The notes beneath the pieces are model-generated. The model saw only the letters and a program-made list of their open reading frames with translations. It was not told the DNA's origin and did not search any database. Both the position numbers and the translations under genes were made by a program. From JARRNJ01 sp037385045 (GTDB lineage Bacteria; Pseudomonadota; Gammaproteobacteria; JASBUN01): a DNA stretch of 13,553 nucleotides. Below, one piece after another: positions 1 through 6,479 of this stretch. The DNA lies in assembly GCA_037385045.1 (NCBI GenBank), contig JARRNJ010000066.1:1-13553 (forward strand), written 5' to 3'. Position 1 is the first letter of the stretch; each line of letters opens with the position of its first letter.

Positions 1-741
1 CTGGGCATCGCCATCTCTGAGGCGGTGGAGGAAGCGGCCACCCGCAAGGACACCAATTACAGCCTTGGTTCGGTGCTCAACCACGTGCTGCTGCACCAGA
101 CCGTGATTGGCCAGGAGGCCCGCAAGCAGCTGGAAAAGGTCGGCGAATACCCGGACGTGGTCATTGCGCCGTGCGGCGGCGGCTCCAACTTCGGCGGCAT
201 TGCGTTCCCGTTCTTCGCCGACAAGGCGGCCGGCAAGGACGTGCGGCTGATCGCCGCCGAGCCGGCGTCGTGCCCGACTCTGACCAAGGGCGTGTACGCT
301 TACGACTTCGGCGACACCGTGGGCCTGACGCCGTTGATGAAGATGTTCACCCTCGGCCACGACTTCGTTCCGCCCAGCATTCACGCCGGCGGCCTGCGCT
401 ATCACGGCGACTCGCCGCTGGTCAGTCAGCTTTACAAGGAAGGGCTGCTGGAGGCCGCCGCCGTGCCCCAGGTGGCCACCTTTGAGGCCGGTGTGACCTT
501 TGCCCGGACCGAAGGCATTATCGCCGCGCCCGAGTCGTGCCACGGCATCCGGGTGGCCATCGACGAGGCGCTGAAGTGCAAGGAAAGCGGCGAACCCAAG
601 ACCATCCTGTTCAACCTCTCCGGCCACGGCCATTTCGACATGTCGGCCTACGACCGCTATTTCAATGGCGAGCTGCAGGACCAGGAGTTCGCCTCCGAGG
701 CGGTGGAGAAGGCGCTGGCGAAGCTGCCGAAAGTGGGTTGA
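1..741 (+). CDS. TrpB-like PLP enzyme (TrpB2 type tryptophan synthase beta chain), 3' part
   Basis: The reading frame is open from the first base, so the gene begins upstream; 246 C-terminal residues are present out of roughly 450 usual for the TrpB2 family. TrpB enzymes condense indole with L-serine to make L-tryptophan using pyridoxal phosphate in the cytoplasm. Visible family marks are the segment SVLNHVLLHQTVIGQEA, typical of TrpB2 rather than canonical TrpB1, and the glycine-rich PLP-phosphate loop CGGGSN encoded at 172-189. The HAGGLRYHG segment and the late EGIIAAPESCHG stretch also fit. The PLP-binding lysine would lie before the window. Stop is TGA at 739-741. No trpA follows, which is usual for TrpB2 genes; these often stand alone and may act without TrpA. 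Family assignment is firm. Which physiological substrate it uses (indole salvage or another) is inference. Confidence 0.93.
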   Translation: MGIAISEAVEEAATRKDTNYSLGSVLNHVLLHQTVIGQEARKQLEKVGEYPDVVIAPCGGGSNFGGIAFPFFADKAAGKDVRLIAAEPASCPTLTKGVYAYDFGDTVGLTPLMKMFTLGHDFVPPSIHAGGLRYHGDSPLVSQLYKEGLLEAAAVPQVATFEAGVTFARTEGIIAAPESCHGIRVAIDEALKCKESGEPKTILFNLSGHGHFDMSAYDRYFNGELQDQEFASEAVEKALAKLPKVG

Positions 742-794
742 CCCGCGCCTGCCGGCCACTGCGGTGACCATGTTATTCCGGTCGGATCTCGCGC

Positions 795-1097
795 ATGAGC
801 AACGAACGACGCTATCAGGGCATCCACGAGGACTCCTATGGGGGCATGACGCCCACCGGCACCATCGTGCGCGACGCGTGGGTGTTCGGCATCATCCCCG
901 AAACCGAAACCTGTGCCGGTTGGGACGGGCCGCGCCTGCAGCAGCTCTACGACCAGGTGGCCGCCGCCTGGGCGCCCTTCGGGCACCTGGTGAGCAACTT
1001 GCCGCCGGAGTTGCGTGAGCGCCACGGCCGCATTTACGGCGAAGCGGTGCGGCGGGCGCGGGAAATGGGCTGGGCGCCGCCCATGGAAGACGACTAG
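795..1097 (+). CDS. Conserved-looking hypothetical protein, 100 aa
   Basis: Function not recognised. The protein is 100 residues, soluble, with no signal peptide or membrane segment. It opens with a segment rich in Gly, Thr and aromatic residues (YGGMTPTGTIVRDAWVFGIIPETETCAGW), then has an amphipathic, probably helical second half (LQQLYDQVAAAW, then RERHGRIYGEAVRRAREMGW), ending in an acidic tail. There is one cysteine near residue 41. Codon use is strongly G/C-ending like its neighbours, and the frame reads as a structured protein, which argues for a real gene. The start ATG has only a weak purine stretch upstream (GGAT near 784). It lies 53 bases after the TrpB2 gene in the same direction, so co-transcription is possible but not shown. 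Confidence 0.78.
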   Translation: MSNERRYQGIHEDSYGGMTPTGTIVRDAWVFGIIPETETCAGWDGPRLQQLYDQVAAAWAPFGHLVSNLPPELRERHGRIYGEAVRRAREMGWAPPMEDD

Positions 1098-1230
1098 GAC
1101 CACGCAACAGGCCCTTGCCCGCAGTTCCTGCCCGGCGGTTCCTACCCGGCAGGTGAGGCGCGGGTTGTAATGGCCGTAAAGGTTCCGCCGCGCGGGTCGA
1201 TAGCCTTGGGACAACAACACGTTAAACTAC

Positions 1231-1235
1231 AGGGA
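1231..1235 (+). promoter_or_regulatory. Ribosome binding site deciding the start at 1243
   Basis: AGGGA sits 7 bases before the ATG at 1243 but only 1 base before the in-frame ATG at 1237. Normal spacing therefore favours 1243 as the start of the membrane-anchored protein. Confidence 0.6.
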
Positions 1236-1242
1236 AATGGCT

Positions 1243-2601
1243 ATGACCGCAGTTCGGAAGTTCGTCCTTGCCATACTGGTGCTCGCCGGGGTCGCCTACG
1301 GCGGATTCAAGGGATACGTCTATTACAAGTACAAGGGCGCCGTGGACGAGGCCATCGCCCAGGCTGCGCCGTTCGTCGAGATTCGCTACGGCAGTCTGAC
1401 TTCGTCCCTGGACGGTTCCATCGGCCTGTCCGATGTCACCATCATTCCGCGCCGGTACGATGATCATTTTCAGATCGAATCGATCCAGGTGCATTTCCCC
1501 AATGTGTTGTACCTGTTCAACGGCGCCAGCGAACTCAAGCGCGGGCAGCTGCCGCAGCGGGCGGGCATCTCGATCCATGGCCTGAAAGTGCAACTGGACG
1601 GGCAGGCGATGCGCTCCCTGGAGCGTGACCTGCGCGCCAAGGCGGCGCGCGTGGCCGGCGGCGCCGGGCCCTGCGGCGACGCCCGGGTCATCGGCCCCAG
1701 CGCCCTGCAGGCCATGGGCTACGATAACCTGGTACTCGACATGGACACCGGCTACCGTTTTGAGGACGGCCATGACGGCATGCTGGTGCATTTGGGCCTG
1801 AAGTCCCGCAACATGTGGTCCATGAACATCGACATGGATCTGCTGGGGCCGACCCGTTCGGTGATATCCATGATGCGGGCGCGCGGGGCGTCGAAGCTGC
1901 AGGCGATGACCATGGATTTCAAGGACGACTCCTACACCGGCCGCCTGCTCAAGTACTGCTCCCAGCAAAGCGGCCGCAGCGAGGCTGATACGATCAACGC
2001 CATGGTGAACCAGGCCGCTGCCGCCTACATGCGTGAATGGGGCTTCGTGCCCGGCCCGGGCATCCGCGCCGCCTATCGCAGTTTTCTCACCCATCCCGGT
2101 GAACTGCATATCACCGCCAAGCCTAGCGAGCCGGTGAACACGGCGTCCTTGGCGCTCTACAGGCCCCAGGACCGCGTGCGCATGCTGAACCTGACGGCAC
2201 AGGTCAACGGCAAGCCGGTCTCGGACCTGTCGATGCGCACCATGCAGCATACTCCGGCGGCGCCTTCCGTAGCCCGCCAGCCTGCCGCGCCAAAGCCGGG
2301 TTCCCCCCGCGTGACCGCCCCGCCCCACGTGGTACATCGCGCAGCGGTTCCCGCAGCACCGACACAACCGGTTTCCACCACTGCTTACCGGCAGGTGAGC
2401 AAGCGCAGCCTGGGTTCCCACGTCGGTCGCCCGGTGCGGGTGTACACCAACGAGGGCCAGTTGCGCGCCGGGGTGTTGGCTGCCTACTCCGACGGTGAGG
2501 CGGTCATCGAACAGCATATCTATGGTGGTACGTTCGCGGCTCGAGTGCCGGTGCGTGATATCAGCAAAGTGGAGGTGCTGTCGTCGTCGCCCGGTTCGTG
2601 A
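1243..2601 (+). CDS. Membrane-anchored hypothetical protein with C-terminal small beta domain
   Basis: Not a protein I can name. It has 452 residues from the ATG chosen by Shine-Dalgarno spacing; an ATG two codons earlier is the alternative. Residues about 5-25 form one hydrophobic segment (FVLAILVLAGVAYGGF), so the bulk is probably periplasmic with an N-terminal anchor. The next ~300 residues alternate short beta-like stretches with charged turns (VEIRYGSLTSSLDGSIGLSDVTI, FQIESIQVHFPNVLYLF). This recalls AsmA- or YdgA/DUF945-like envelope proteins, but no diagnostic motif was seen. Residues about 334-385 are a Pro/Ala/Thr-rich linker. From about 390 a compact beta-rich domain follows (VGRPVRVYTNEGQLRAGVLAAYSDGEAVIEQ..., ending ARVPVRDISKVEVL) whose pattern resembles SH3/Sm-like barrels. 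The gene is flanked by gaps of 145 and 332 bases, so it is probably monocistronic. Confidence 0.85.
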   Translation: MTAVRKFVLAILVLAGVAYGGFKGYVYYKYKGAVDEAIAQAAPFVEIRYGSLTSSLDGSIGLSDVTIIPRRYDDHFQIESIQVHFPNVLYLFNGASELKRGQLPQRAGISIHGLKVQLDGQAMRSLERDLRAKAARVAGGAGPCGDARVIGPSALQAMGYDNLVLDMDTGYRFEDGHDGMLVHLGLKSRNMWSMNIDMDLLGPTRSVISMMRARGASKLQAMTMDFKDDSYTGRLLKYCSQQSGRSEADTINAMVNQAAAAYMREWGFVPGPGIRAAYRSFLTHPGELHITAKPSEPVNTASLALYRPQDRVRMLNLTAQVNGKPVSDLSMRTMQHTPAAPSVARQPAAPKPGSPRVTAPPHVVHRAAVPAAPTQPVSTTAYRQVSKRSLGSHVGRPVRVYTNEGQLRAGVLAAYSDGEAVIEQHIYGGTFAARVPVRDISKVEVLSSSPGS

Positions 2602-2933
2602 GCGGCGGCGGTATGGAGCAGGGATGGCCGGTTGTCGCGTCAAGCCCGGCTCCGGGCTGCCGCTGAAGGGCCGCGACTGCAGTGACCGCGGATCCGAAGG
2701 CCTGGACAGGGCCGCGGTGGAGCCCCCTGGCAGCGGCGGTCGAGGCGCCATGGACCAGCGCGGCCTGCGCATGCGCCACCGTCGCTGGGCGGTGAGCGGC
2801 GTTCTCGCGATTCCCTGACAGACCCCGGTTCCCGGCGGCCGCCGACGCGGTGCCCGTGGCGGCGCGGCGCGATATTGCTACAGTTGGTGAGTCAGCCGCA
2901 GACAGCGAACAACAATACCCGTTTCACCTTTCC
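2602..2933. other. Intergenic stretch with GC hairpin, no convincing gene
   Basis: Open frames here are not protein-like: one continues from 2495 and reads as a basic, low-complexity sequence. A near-perfect palindrome lies at 2643-2658 (AGCCCGG, 2-base gap, CCGGGCT), 42 bases after the previous stop. It has no T tract, so it is at best a weak or factor-dependent end signal. The extended -10 candidate of the following transporter gene falls at 2876-2884. Confidence 0.55.
2856..2884 (+). promoter_or_regulatory. Candidate extended -10 promoter for the MFS gene
   Basis: TGC followed by TACAGT at 2876-2884 resembles an extended -10 (TGn plus four of six TATAAT positions). A weak -35 (GTGGCG, 2856-2861) lies 17 bases upstream. 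Transcription would begin near 2891, inside the longer possible reading frame that opens at a GTG at 2850. That supports the ATG at 2934 as the start. This is inferred from pattern only. Confidence 0.3.
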
Positions 2934-4181
2934 ATGCTGCGCACCGTCACCTCGATTTCGTCCCTGCTCCTGGGCACCGGCATCCTGCTGGTGGGCGTGG
3001 GTCTGCTCGGTACGCTGCTGGGGGTGCGGGCCGGGGTCGAGGGATTCAGTGGCACGGTCACCGGCCTGGTGATGTCCGCCTACTTCGTCGGCTACGTGGT
3101 GGGCACCGCGTTCTGCCCGGCGCTGATTCGCCGCGTCGGCCACATCCGCGCCTATGCGGCCATGGCCGCCGTCGCGTCCTCCGCCGCCCTTGCCCACGCG
3201 CTGGTGGTCGACCCCCTGGCCTGGGGCGCGCTGCGCGGCGTGACCGGGGCATGCCTGGTGGGGTTGTACATGGTTGTCGAGACCTGGCTCAATGCGGCCG
3301 CGCCCAGCCAACGCCGGGGCCAGGTGTTTGCGATCTATATGACCATATCGTTGCTGGCATTGGCGTTGGGCCAGTTCCTGCTGCTGGCCGGGAGCGTGAC
3401 CAGCTTCGTGCCCTTTGCCCTGGTGGCGATGCTGGTGTCCCTGGGCCTGGTGCCGGTGGCTCTGACCCGGGTCGCCGAACCGCCGCTGATGGAATCGGCG
3501 CGCCTGCACCTGCGGGAGCTGTACCGCATTTCACCCACGGGCCTGGCCGGCGCCTTCGGCGCCGGCCTGGTGATCGGTGCGTTCTGGGGTATGGGCGCGC
3601 TGTTCGGGCATGATATGGAGCTGTCCCAGCGGGGAATCGCCCTGTTCATGAGCTCCACCATCGTCGGCGGCGCCGTGCTGCAATTCCCTATCGGGCATTT
3701 CTCGGATGGACACGACCGGCGCACGGTGCTGATGGCGGTGTCCATGGCGACGGCGCTCCTGGCGGCGGTGATGTTCGCCGTGGTTCCCCTTGCCCGCTGG
3801 GCGTTGTATACCAGTGCTTTCGTGTTCGGCGGCTTTGCCTTCACCGTCTACAGCCTGAGTGTGGCGCACCTCAACGACCATCTCGACGCGGCGCACCTCA
3901 TTGAAGCGTCACGCGGCCTGCTGCTGGTCTACGGCGTGGGTTCGGCGCTGGGGCCGCTGGCTGCAGGCTGGTTGATGGAGGCGCTGGGGCCGCGGAGCCT
4001 GCCGGCCTATTTCGCGCTGGTGATGGCGCTGCTGGGGCTGTTCACGCTGGCGCGTATGCGCCATGCGCCGCCGGTGCCCGCCGAGGAGCAGGCCGAGTTC
4101 GTGCCCATGGTACGCACCACGCCGGCGGTGCTGGAAATGGATCCGAGGGCGGAGGTGGAACCGGAGCTGGATCTGGAGTGA
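2934..4181 (+). CDS. MFS transporter, YcaD/UPF0226-like
   Basis: Polytopic inner-membrane protein of the major facilitator superfamily, 415 residues from the chosen ATG, with about 12 hydrophobic helices. The N-terminal pattern LLLGTGILLVGVGLLGTLLGVRAG...SAYFVGYVVGT, with RRVGHIRAYA in the 2-3 loop, matches the YcaD-type group (E. coli YcaD is about 380 residues). A motif-A-like loop GHFSDGHDRR is at residues 254-263. The last ~40 residues form a soluble acidic tail (EEQAEFVPMVRTTPAVLEMDPRAEVEPELDLE), which explains the extra length. A GTG at 2850 would add 28 hydrophilic residues not expected in the family, and a possible promoter lies inside that segment, so 2934 is preferred, although no good Shine-Dalgarno precedes it. 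Substrate is unknown; YcaD-type proteins are not well defined functionally. It converges on nadA across a REP cluster. Confidence 0.88.
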   Translation: MLRTVTSISSLLLGTGILLVGVGLLGTLLGVRAGVEGFSGTVTGLVMSAYFVGYVVGTAFCPALIRRVGHIRAYAAMAAVASSAALAHALVVDPLAWGALRGVTGACLVGLYMVVETWLNAAAPSQRRGQVFAIYMTISLLALALGQFLLLAGSVTSFVPFALVAMLVSLGLVPVALTRVAEPPLMESARLHLRELYRISPTGLAGAFGAGLVIGAFWGMGALFGHDMELSQRGIALFMSSTIVGGAVLQFPIGHFSDGHDRRTVLMAVSMATALLAAVMFAVVPLARWALYTSAFVFGGFAFTVYSLSVAHLNDHLDAAHLIEASRGLLLVYGVGSALGPLAAGWLMEALGPRSLPAYFALVMALLGLFTLARMRHAPPVPAEEQAEFVPMVRTTPAVLEMDPRAEVEPELDLE

Positions 4182-4188
4182 GGGACGG

Positions 4189-4200
4189 GTCTCGCGAGAC
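4189..4200. repeat. 12-bp perfect palindrome GTCTCGCGAGAC
   Basis: A perfect self-complementary 12-mer sits 7 bases after the transporter stop codon. The half-site GTCTCG recurs at 4211-4216. No T tract follows, so it is not a standard terminator. It may be a binding site or chance. Confidence 0.4.
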
Positions 4201-4217
4201 AGGGAAAAGAGTCTCGT

Positions 4218-4247
4218 GTAGGGTGCGCCGGGCGCAGGCGGCGCACC
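4218..4247 (+). repeat. REP element 1 (GTAG-headed palindrome)
   Basis: GTAG at 4218-4221 leads directly into an 8-bp perfect inverted repeat: GGTGCGCC at 4222-4229 and GGCGCACC at 4240-4247, with a 10-base loop. A GTAG/GTRG head followed by a short palindrome is the structure described for REP elements mobilised by REP-associated tyrosine transposases (RAYTs). It pairs with an oppositely oriented copy about 55 bases away, as in BIME/REPIN arrangements. It may also act in 3'-end protection of the convergent transcripts. Confidence 0.75.
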
Positions 4248-4301
4248 GTTTGCGGTGGTTCGGGCGTCTGGATGGACGGGCCGGTGGCGGGTCAAACAGG
4301 C

Positions 4302-4337
4302 GGTGCGTTGCCGCCTGCGGCGCCGAACGCACCCTAC
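4302..4337 (-). repeat. REP element 2 (GTAG-headed, inverted relative to REP 1)
   Basis: Read on the minus strand, GTAG (4337-4334) is followed by GGTGCGTT and, after a 16-base loop, AACGCACC (4309-4302): an 8-bp perfect stem. It is the mirror partner of REP 1 and shares the GTAGGGTGCG head, so the pair resembles a REPIN/BIME unit. It differs from REP 1 at stem positions in a compensatory way (GCC/GGC against GTT/AAC), which indicates that pairing, not just sequence, is conserved. Confidence 0.75.
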
Positions 4338-4340
4338 GGG

Positions 4341-4388
4341 AAAGCGTCGTTCACAATGCATCGAGCGGCGGCGTCGAACGCACCCTAC
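4341..4388 (-). repeat. REP element 3, degraded, providing the nadA stop codon
   Basis: On the minus strand GTAGGGTGCGTTC starts at 4388. The partner arm is only approximate (GAACGACGC, 4356-4348 region). The 22 bases 4368-4389 match 4317-4338 with a single mismatch, so it is a same-orientation duplicate of REP 2 offset by 51 bases. The TAG inside the GTAG head (4387-4385) is the stop codon of nadA, so this copy sits exactly at the gene's 3' boundary. Confidence 0.65.
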
Positions 4389-5464
4389 GCGTGCTGCTGG
4401 TATCCGGACGTGTCGAGCCCCTGGGAGAAGTCGATCATGCGTTGGGTGGAGCGCAGCGCCTTGCGGCGTATTGCCTCGTCCACGTGGATTTCGTTGGCCC
4501 CGGTCTCCAGTACCGTGGCCAGGTTTTCCAGCGAGTTCATGGCCATCCATGGGCAGTGGGCGCAGCTGCGGCAGGTCGCGCCTTCACCGGCCGTGGGCGC
4601 CTCGAGGAACGTCTTGTGTGGCGCGGCCTGCTGCATCTTATAGAAGATGCCGTTGTCGGTGGCGACGATGAACGCGGAATTGGGCAGGTCGTGGGCGGCG
4701 CGGATCAACTGGGTGGTGGACCCCACCACGTCGGCCATGTCGATCACCGACTGGGGCGATTCGGGATGCACCAGGACCGCCGCCTCGGGGTGCTGCGCCT
4801 TCAGCGCCGCCAGCCCCTGCGCCTTGAAGGTTTCGTGCACGATGCAGCTGGCCTGCCACATCAGCATGTCGGCGCCGGTAACCCGTTGCACGTAGTTGCC
4901 GAGATACTTGTCCGGCGCCCACAGAATCTTTTCGCCCCGGTCCATAAGATGACTGACCACACGCACGGCGATGCTCGAGGTCACCACCCAGTCGGCGCGG
5001 GCCTTGACCTCGGCGCTGGTATTGGCATAGACCACCACCGTGCGGTCCGGGTGGGCGTCGCAGAAGGGTACGAACCGGTCCGCCGGGCAACCCAGGTCCA
5101 GGGAGCATTCGGCTTCCAGGGTCGGCATCAGGACCCGTTTCTCCGGGTTGAGGATCTTCGCCGTTTCGCCCATAAAGCGCACGCCGGCCACCACCAGGGT
5201 GCCGGCCGGATGGCGGTTGCCGAAGCGGGCCATCTCCAGCGAGTCGGCGACAAAGCCGCCGGTTTCGTCGGCGATCATCTGGATATCGGCATCAGTGTAA
5301 TAATGCGCCACCAGCACCGCGTCCTTTTCCTTCAGCAGCCGCTTGATGCGCTCGACCAATGCCGTGCGTTCCCGGGCGCCGTAGTGGGGCGCCTCCGGCG
5401 TGCCGCCGGGCAGCTGCCGCGGATCCTGCACCGGAATGACCGGGATCTCGTCTTGGGCAATCAT
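4385..5464 (-). CDS. nadA: Quinolinate synthase NadA
   Basis: Cytoplasmic [4Fe-4S] enzyme that condenses iminoaspartate (from NadB) with dihydroxyacetone phosphate to give quinolinate in de novo NAD synthesis. The protein is 359 residues against about 347 in E. coli. The three cluster cysteines are at residues 120 (AECSLDLGC), 207 (QASCIVHE) and 304 (CRSCAHCPWMAMN), a constant offset of +7 from the E. coli ligands 113, 200 and 297. Other marks are the HYY segment at 54-56 and MGETAKILNP. The reading frame extends 45 codons further upstream, but that segment is not NadA-like. The ATG at 5464 has AGGAG 7 bases ahead and a good -10, so it is the start. The last nine or so residues extend past the usual family end, and the TAG stop lies inside a REP head. 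nadB is not adjacent. Confidence 0.97.
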   Translation of the reverse strand: MIAQDEIPVIPVQDPRQLPGGTPEAPHYGARERTALVERIKRLLKEKDAVLVAHYYTDADIQMIADETGGFVADSLEMARFGNRHPAGTLVVAGVRFMGETAKILNPEKRVLMPTLEAECSLDLGCPADRFVPFCDAHPDRTVVVYANTSAEVKARADWVVTSSIAVRVVSHLMDRGEKILWAPDKYLGNYVQRVTGADMLMWQASCIVHETFKAQGLAALKAQHPEAAVLVHPESPQSVIDMADVVGSTTQLIRAAHDLPNSAFIVATDNGIFYKMQQAAPHKTFLEAPTAGEGATCRSCAHCPWMAMNSLENLATVLETGANEIHVDEAIRRKALRSTQRMIDFSQGLDTSGYQQHA

Positions 5465-5471
5465 GTCATCT

Positions 5472-5476
5472 CTCCT
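5472..5476 (-). promoter_or_regulatory. Ribosome binding site of nadA
   Basis: AGGAG on the minus strand, 7 bases before the ATG at 5464. It rejects both the far-upstream in-frame start at 5599 and an out-of-frame ATG at 5469 that meets a stop after two codons. Confidence 0.8.
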
Positions 5477-5485
5477 GTCCCACAC

Positions 5486-5515
5486 AGTATAACCGACGGC
5501 GGGACTGGGGGATAA
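5486..5515 (-). promoter_or_regulatory. Candidate sigma-70 promoter of nadA
   Basis: On the minus strand TATACT (5491-5486) matches five of six -10 positions. A poor -35 (TTATCC, 5515-5510) is 18 bases upstream. The predicted start near 5479 gives a leader of about 15 bases. A leader this short leaves no room for a riboswitch. Confidence 0.5.
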
Positions 5516-5917
5516 GGCCGGGAAACAGGGCAACGATGCATGCGGAAGGGCACCAATTTCCTCGTTGGCCCTTCGCCTCTTGGAGTCTGCATCTCCCACG
5601 GGACTGCAGGGATTGGTCGGGCGATGCTGATCGGGTCACGGTTTGCAGCTTGCGGGAACCAACCCCCTACTACGAAACACATAAGGGTTCGCCAGCGGGG
5701 ATTCAACCGCATCTGCCCGGGCCACCGGCCGCGGGGGGCGGCCCGCGGTCCAACGTTGGCATTCCGGACGCCGCGCAACAACGCGCCCGGGCGGCCTGGT
5801 TGATCGTGCTAGGGTATTGCTGCCGGGCGCTGGCGGAAATTGACGCCGCGGCCAGCGACGAAAAGACCATAGGGCGGTGGTGCCTGAACAGGCCGCCAAT
5901 CACGGGAGCCTGCACTG
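5516..5917. other. Gene-poor intergenic region with several inverted repeats
   Basis: No convincing gene: open frames on both strands are rich in Pro/Arg/Cys and recall no family. Structure is present. A hairpin at 5545-5574 pairs GAAGGG/CCCTTC and CCAA/TTGG around an 8-base loop with a 2-base bulge. A GC hairpin at 5727-5743 pairs GGCCGC/GCGGCC around five Gs. A perfect 10-bp palindrome CCAACGTTGG is at 5750-5759. The region around 5655-5690 is poorer in G+C than its surroundings. It could contain a small RNA or the remains of a gene. No tRNA, riboswitch or other known RNA was recognised. Confidence 0.5.
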
Positions 5918-6439
5918 ATGGAGCGCAATGAGATTTACAAAGGCCGTATCATCGAGCTGACCGTCGATGCCGTGGAGCTTCCCAACGGGCACCGGGCGGA
6001 GCTGGAGATCGTACACCACCCGGGGGGCGCGGCGGTGGTGGCGGTGGACGCCGAGCAGCGCGTGTGTCTGTTGCACCAATACCGCTATGCCGTCGGCGGC
6101 TGGTTATGGGAGCTGCCGGCCGGCAAAATCGATCATCCCGAGGCGCCGCTGTCCACTGCGCAAAGGGAGCTGGCGGAGGAAGCCGGCGTCGCCGCACAGC
6201 GGTGGCAGCCGCTGGGGTCGATGATCAGCTCGCCGGGCGTGTTCACCGAGCAGGTATACCTATACCTCGCGCAACAGTTGCAGCCGGTGCCGGCTGCCGC
6301 CGAGGACCATGAAGTGTTCGAAGTGCACTGGCGGCCTTTCAGCGAAGCGCTCGAGGACGCGGTCTCCGGCGTCCTGACCGACGCCAAGAGCGTGATCGGA
6401 CTGCTGCGTGCGGCCGCCTGCCTGGGGATCGCAACCTGA
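5918..6439 (+). CDS. Nudix hydrolase, ADP-ribose pyrophosphatase type
   Basis: Cytoplasmic hydrolase of 173 residues. The full Nudix signature GX5EX7REUXEEXGU is at residues 69-91 (G69, E75, then RELAEEAGV at 83-91), which binds the catalytic Mg2+. The flanking segments VCLLHQYRYAVGGWLWELPAG before the box and SSPGVFTEQVYLYLA after it are typical of ADP-ribose pyrophosphatases (NudF-like), which split ADP-ribose into AMP and ribose 5-phosphate. The ATG at 5918 is preceded by GGGAG (5904-5908) at 9-base spacing. It lies 40 bases before the P-type ATPase gene in the same direction, so they may be co-transcribed. Substrate within the Nudix family is inferred from these flanking motifs only; other nucleoside diphosphate-sugars are possible. 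Confidence 0.93.
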   Translation: MERNEIYKGRIIELTVDAVELPNGHRAELEIVHHPGGAAVVAVDAEQRVCLLHQYRYAVGGWLWELPAGKIDHPEAPLSTAQRELAEEAGVAAQRWQPLGSMISSPGVFTEQVYLYLAQQLQPVPAAAEDHEVFEVHWRPFSEALEDAVSGVLTDAKSVIGLLRAAACLGIAT

Positions 6440-6479
6440 GCCGCCCTGTTTCACTCGTCTTGCCGACTAACCTTGATAC

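Noticed and set aside
1222..2772. 516-codon open frame on the minus strand
   Set aside because: It lies antisense to the membrane-anchored protein gene, is rich in His/Arg/Gln/Gly as expected of a high-GC shadow frame, and shows no domain.
2495..2818. 107-codon frame spanning the gap before the MFS gene
   Set aside because: Begins inside a real gene in another phase, and the product is basic and featureless.
4178..5515. 445-codon plus-strand frame opposite nadA
   Set aside because: nadA on the other strand is unambiguous by its three cluster cysteines; this frame is its shadow.
5686..5710. T-arm-like sequence on the minus strand (GGTTGAATCC between short GC arms)
   Set aside because: No matching anticodon arm, acceptor stem or CCA could be placed around it, so it is not a tRNA gene.
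5536..5931. 131-codon frame, and 106-codon minus frame at 5461-5781, in the gap before the Nudix gene
   Set aside because: Rich in Pro, Arg and Cys with no recognisable domain; a remnant cannot be excluded but cannot be supported.
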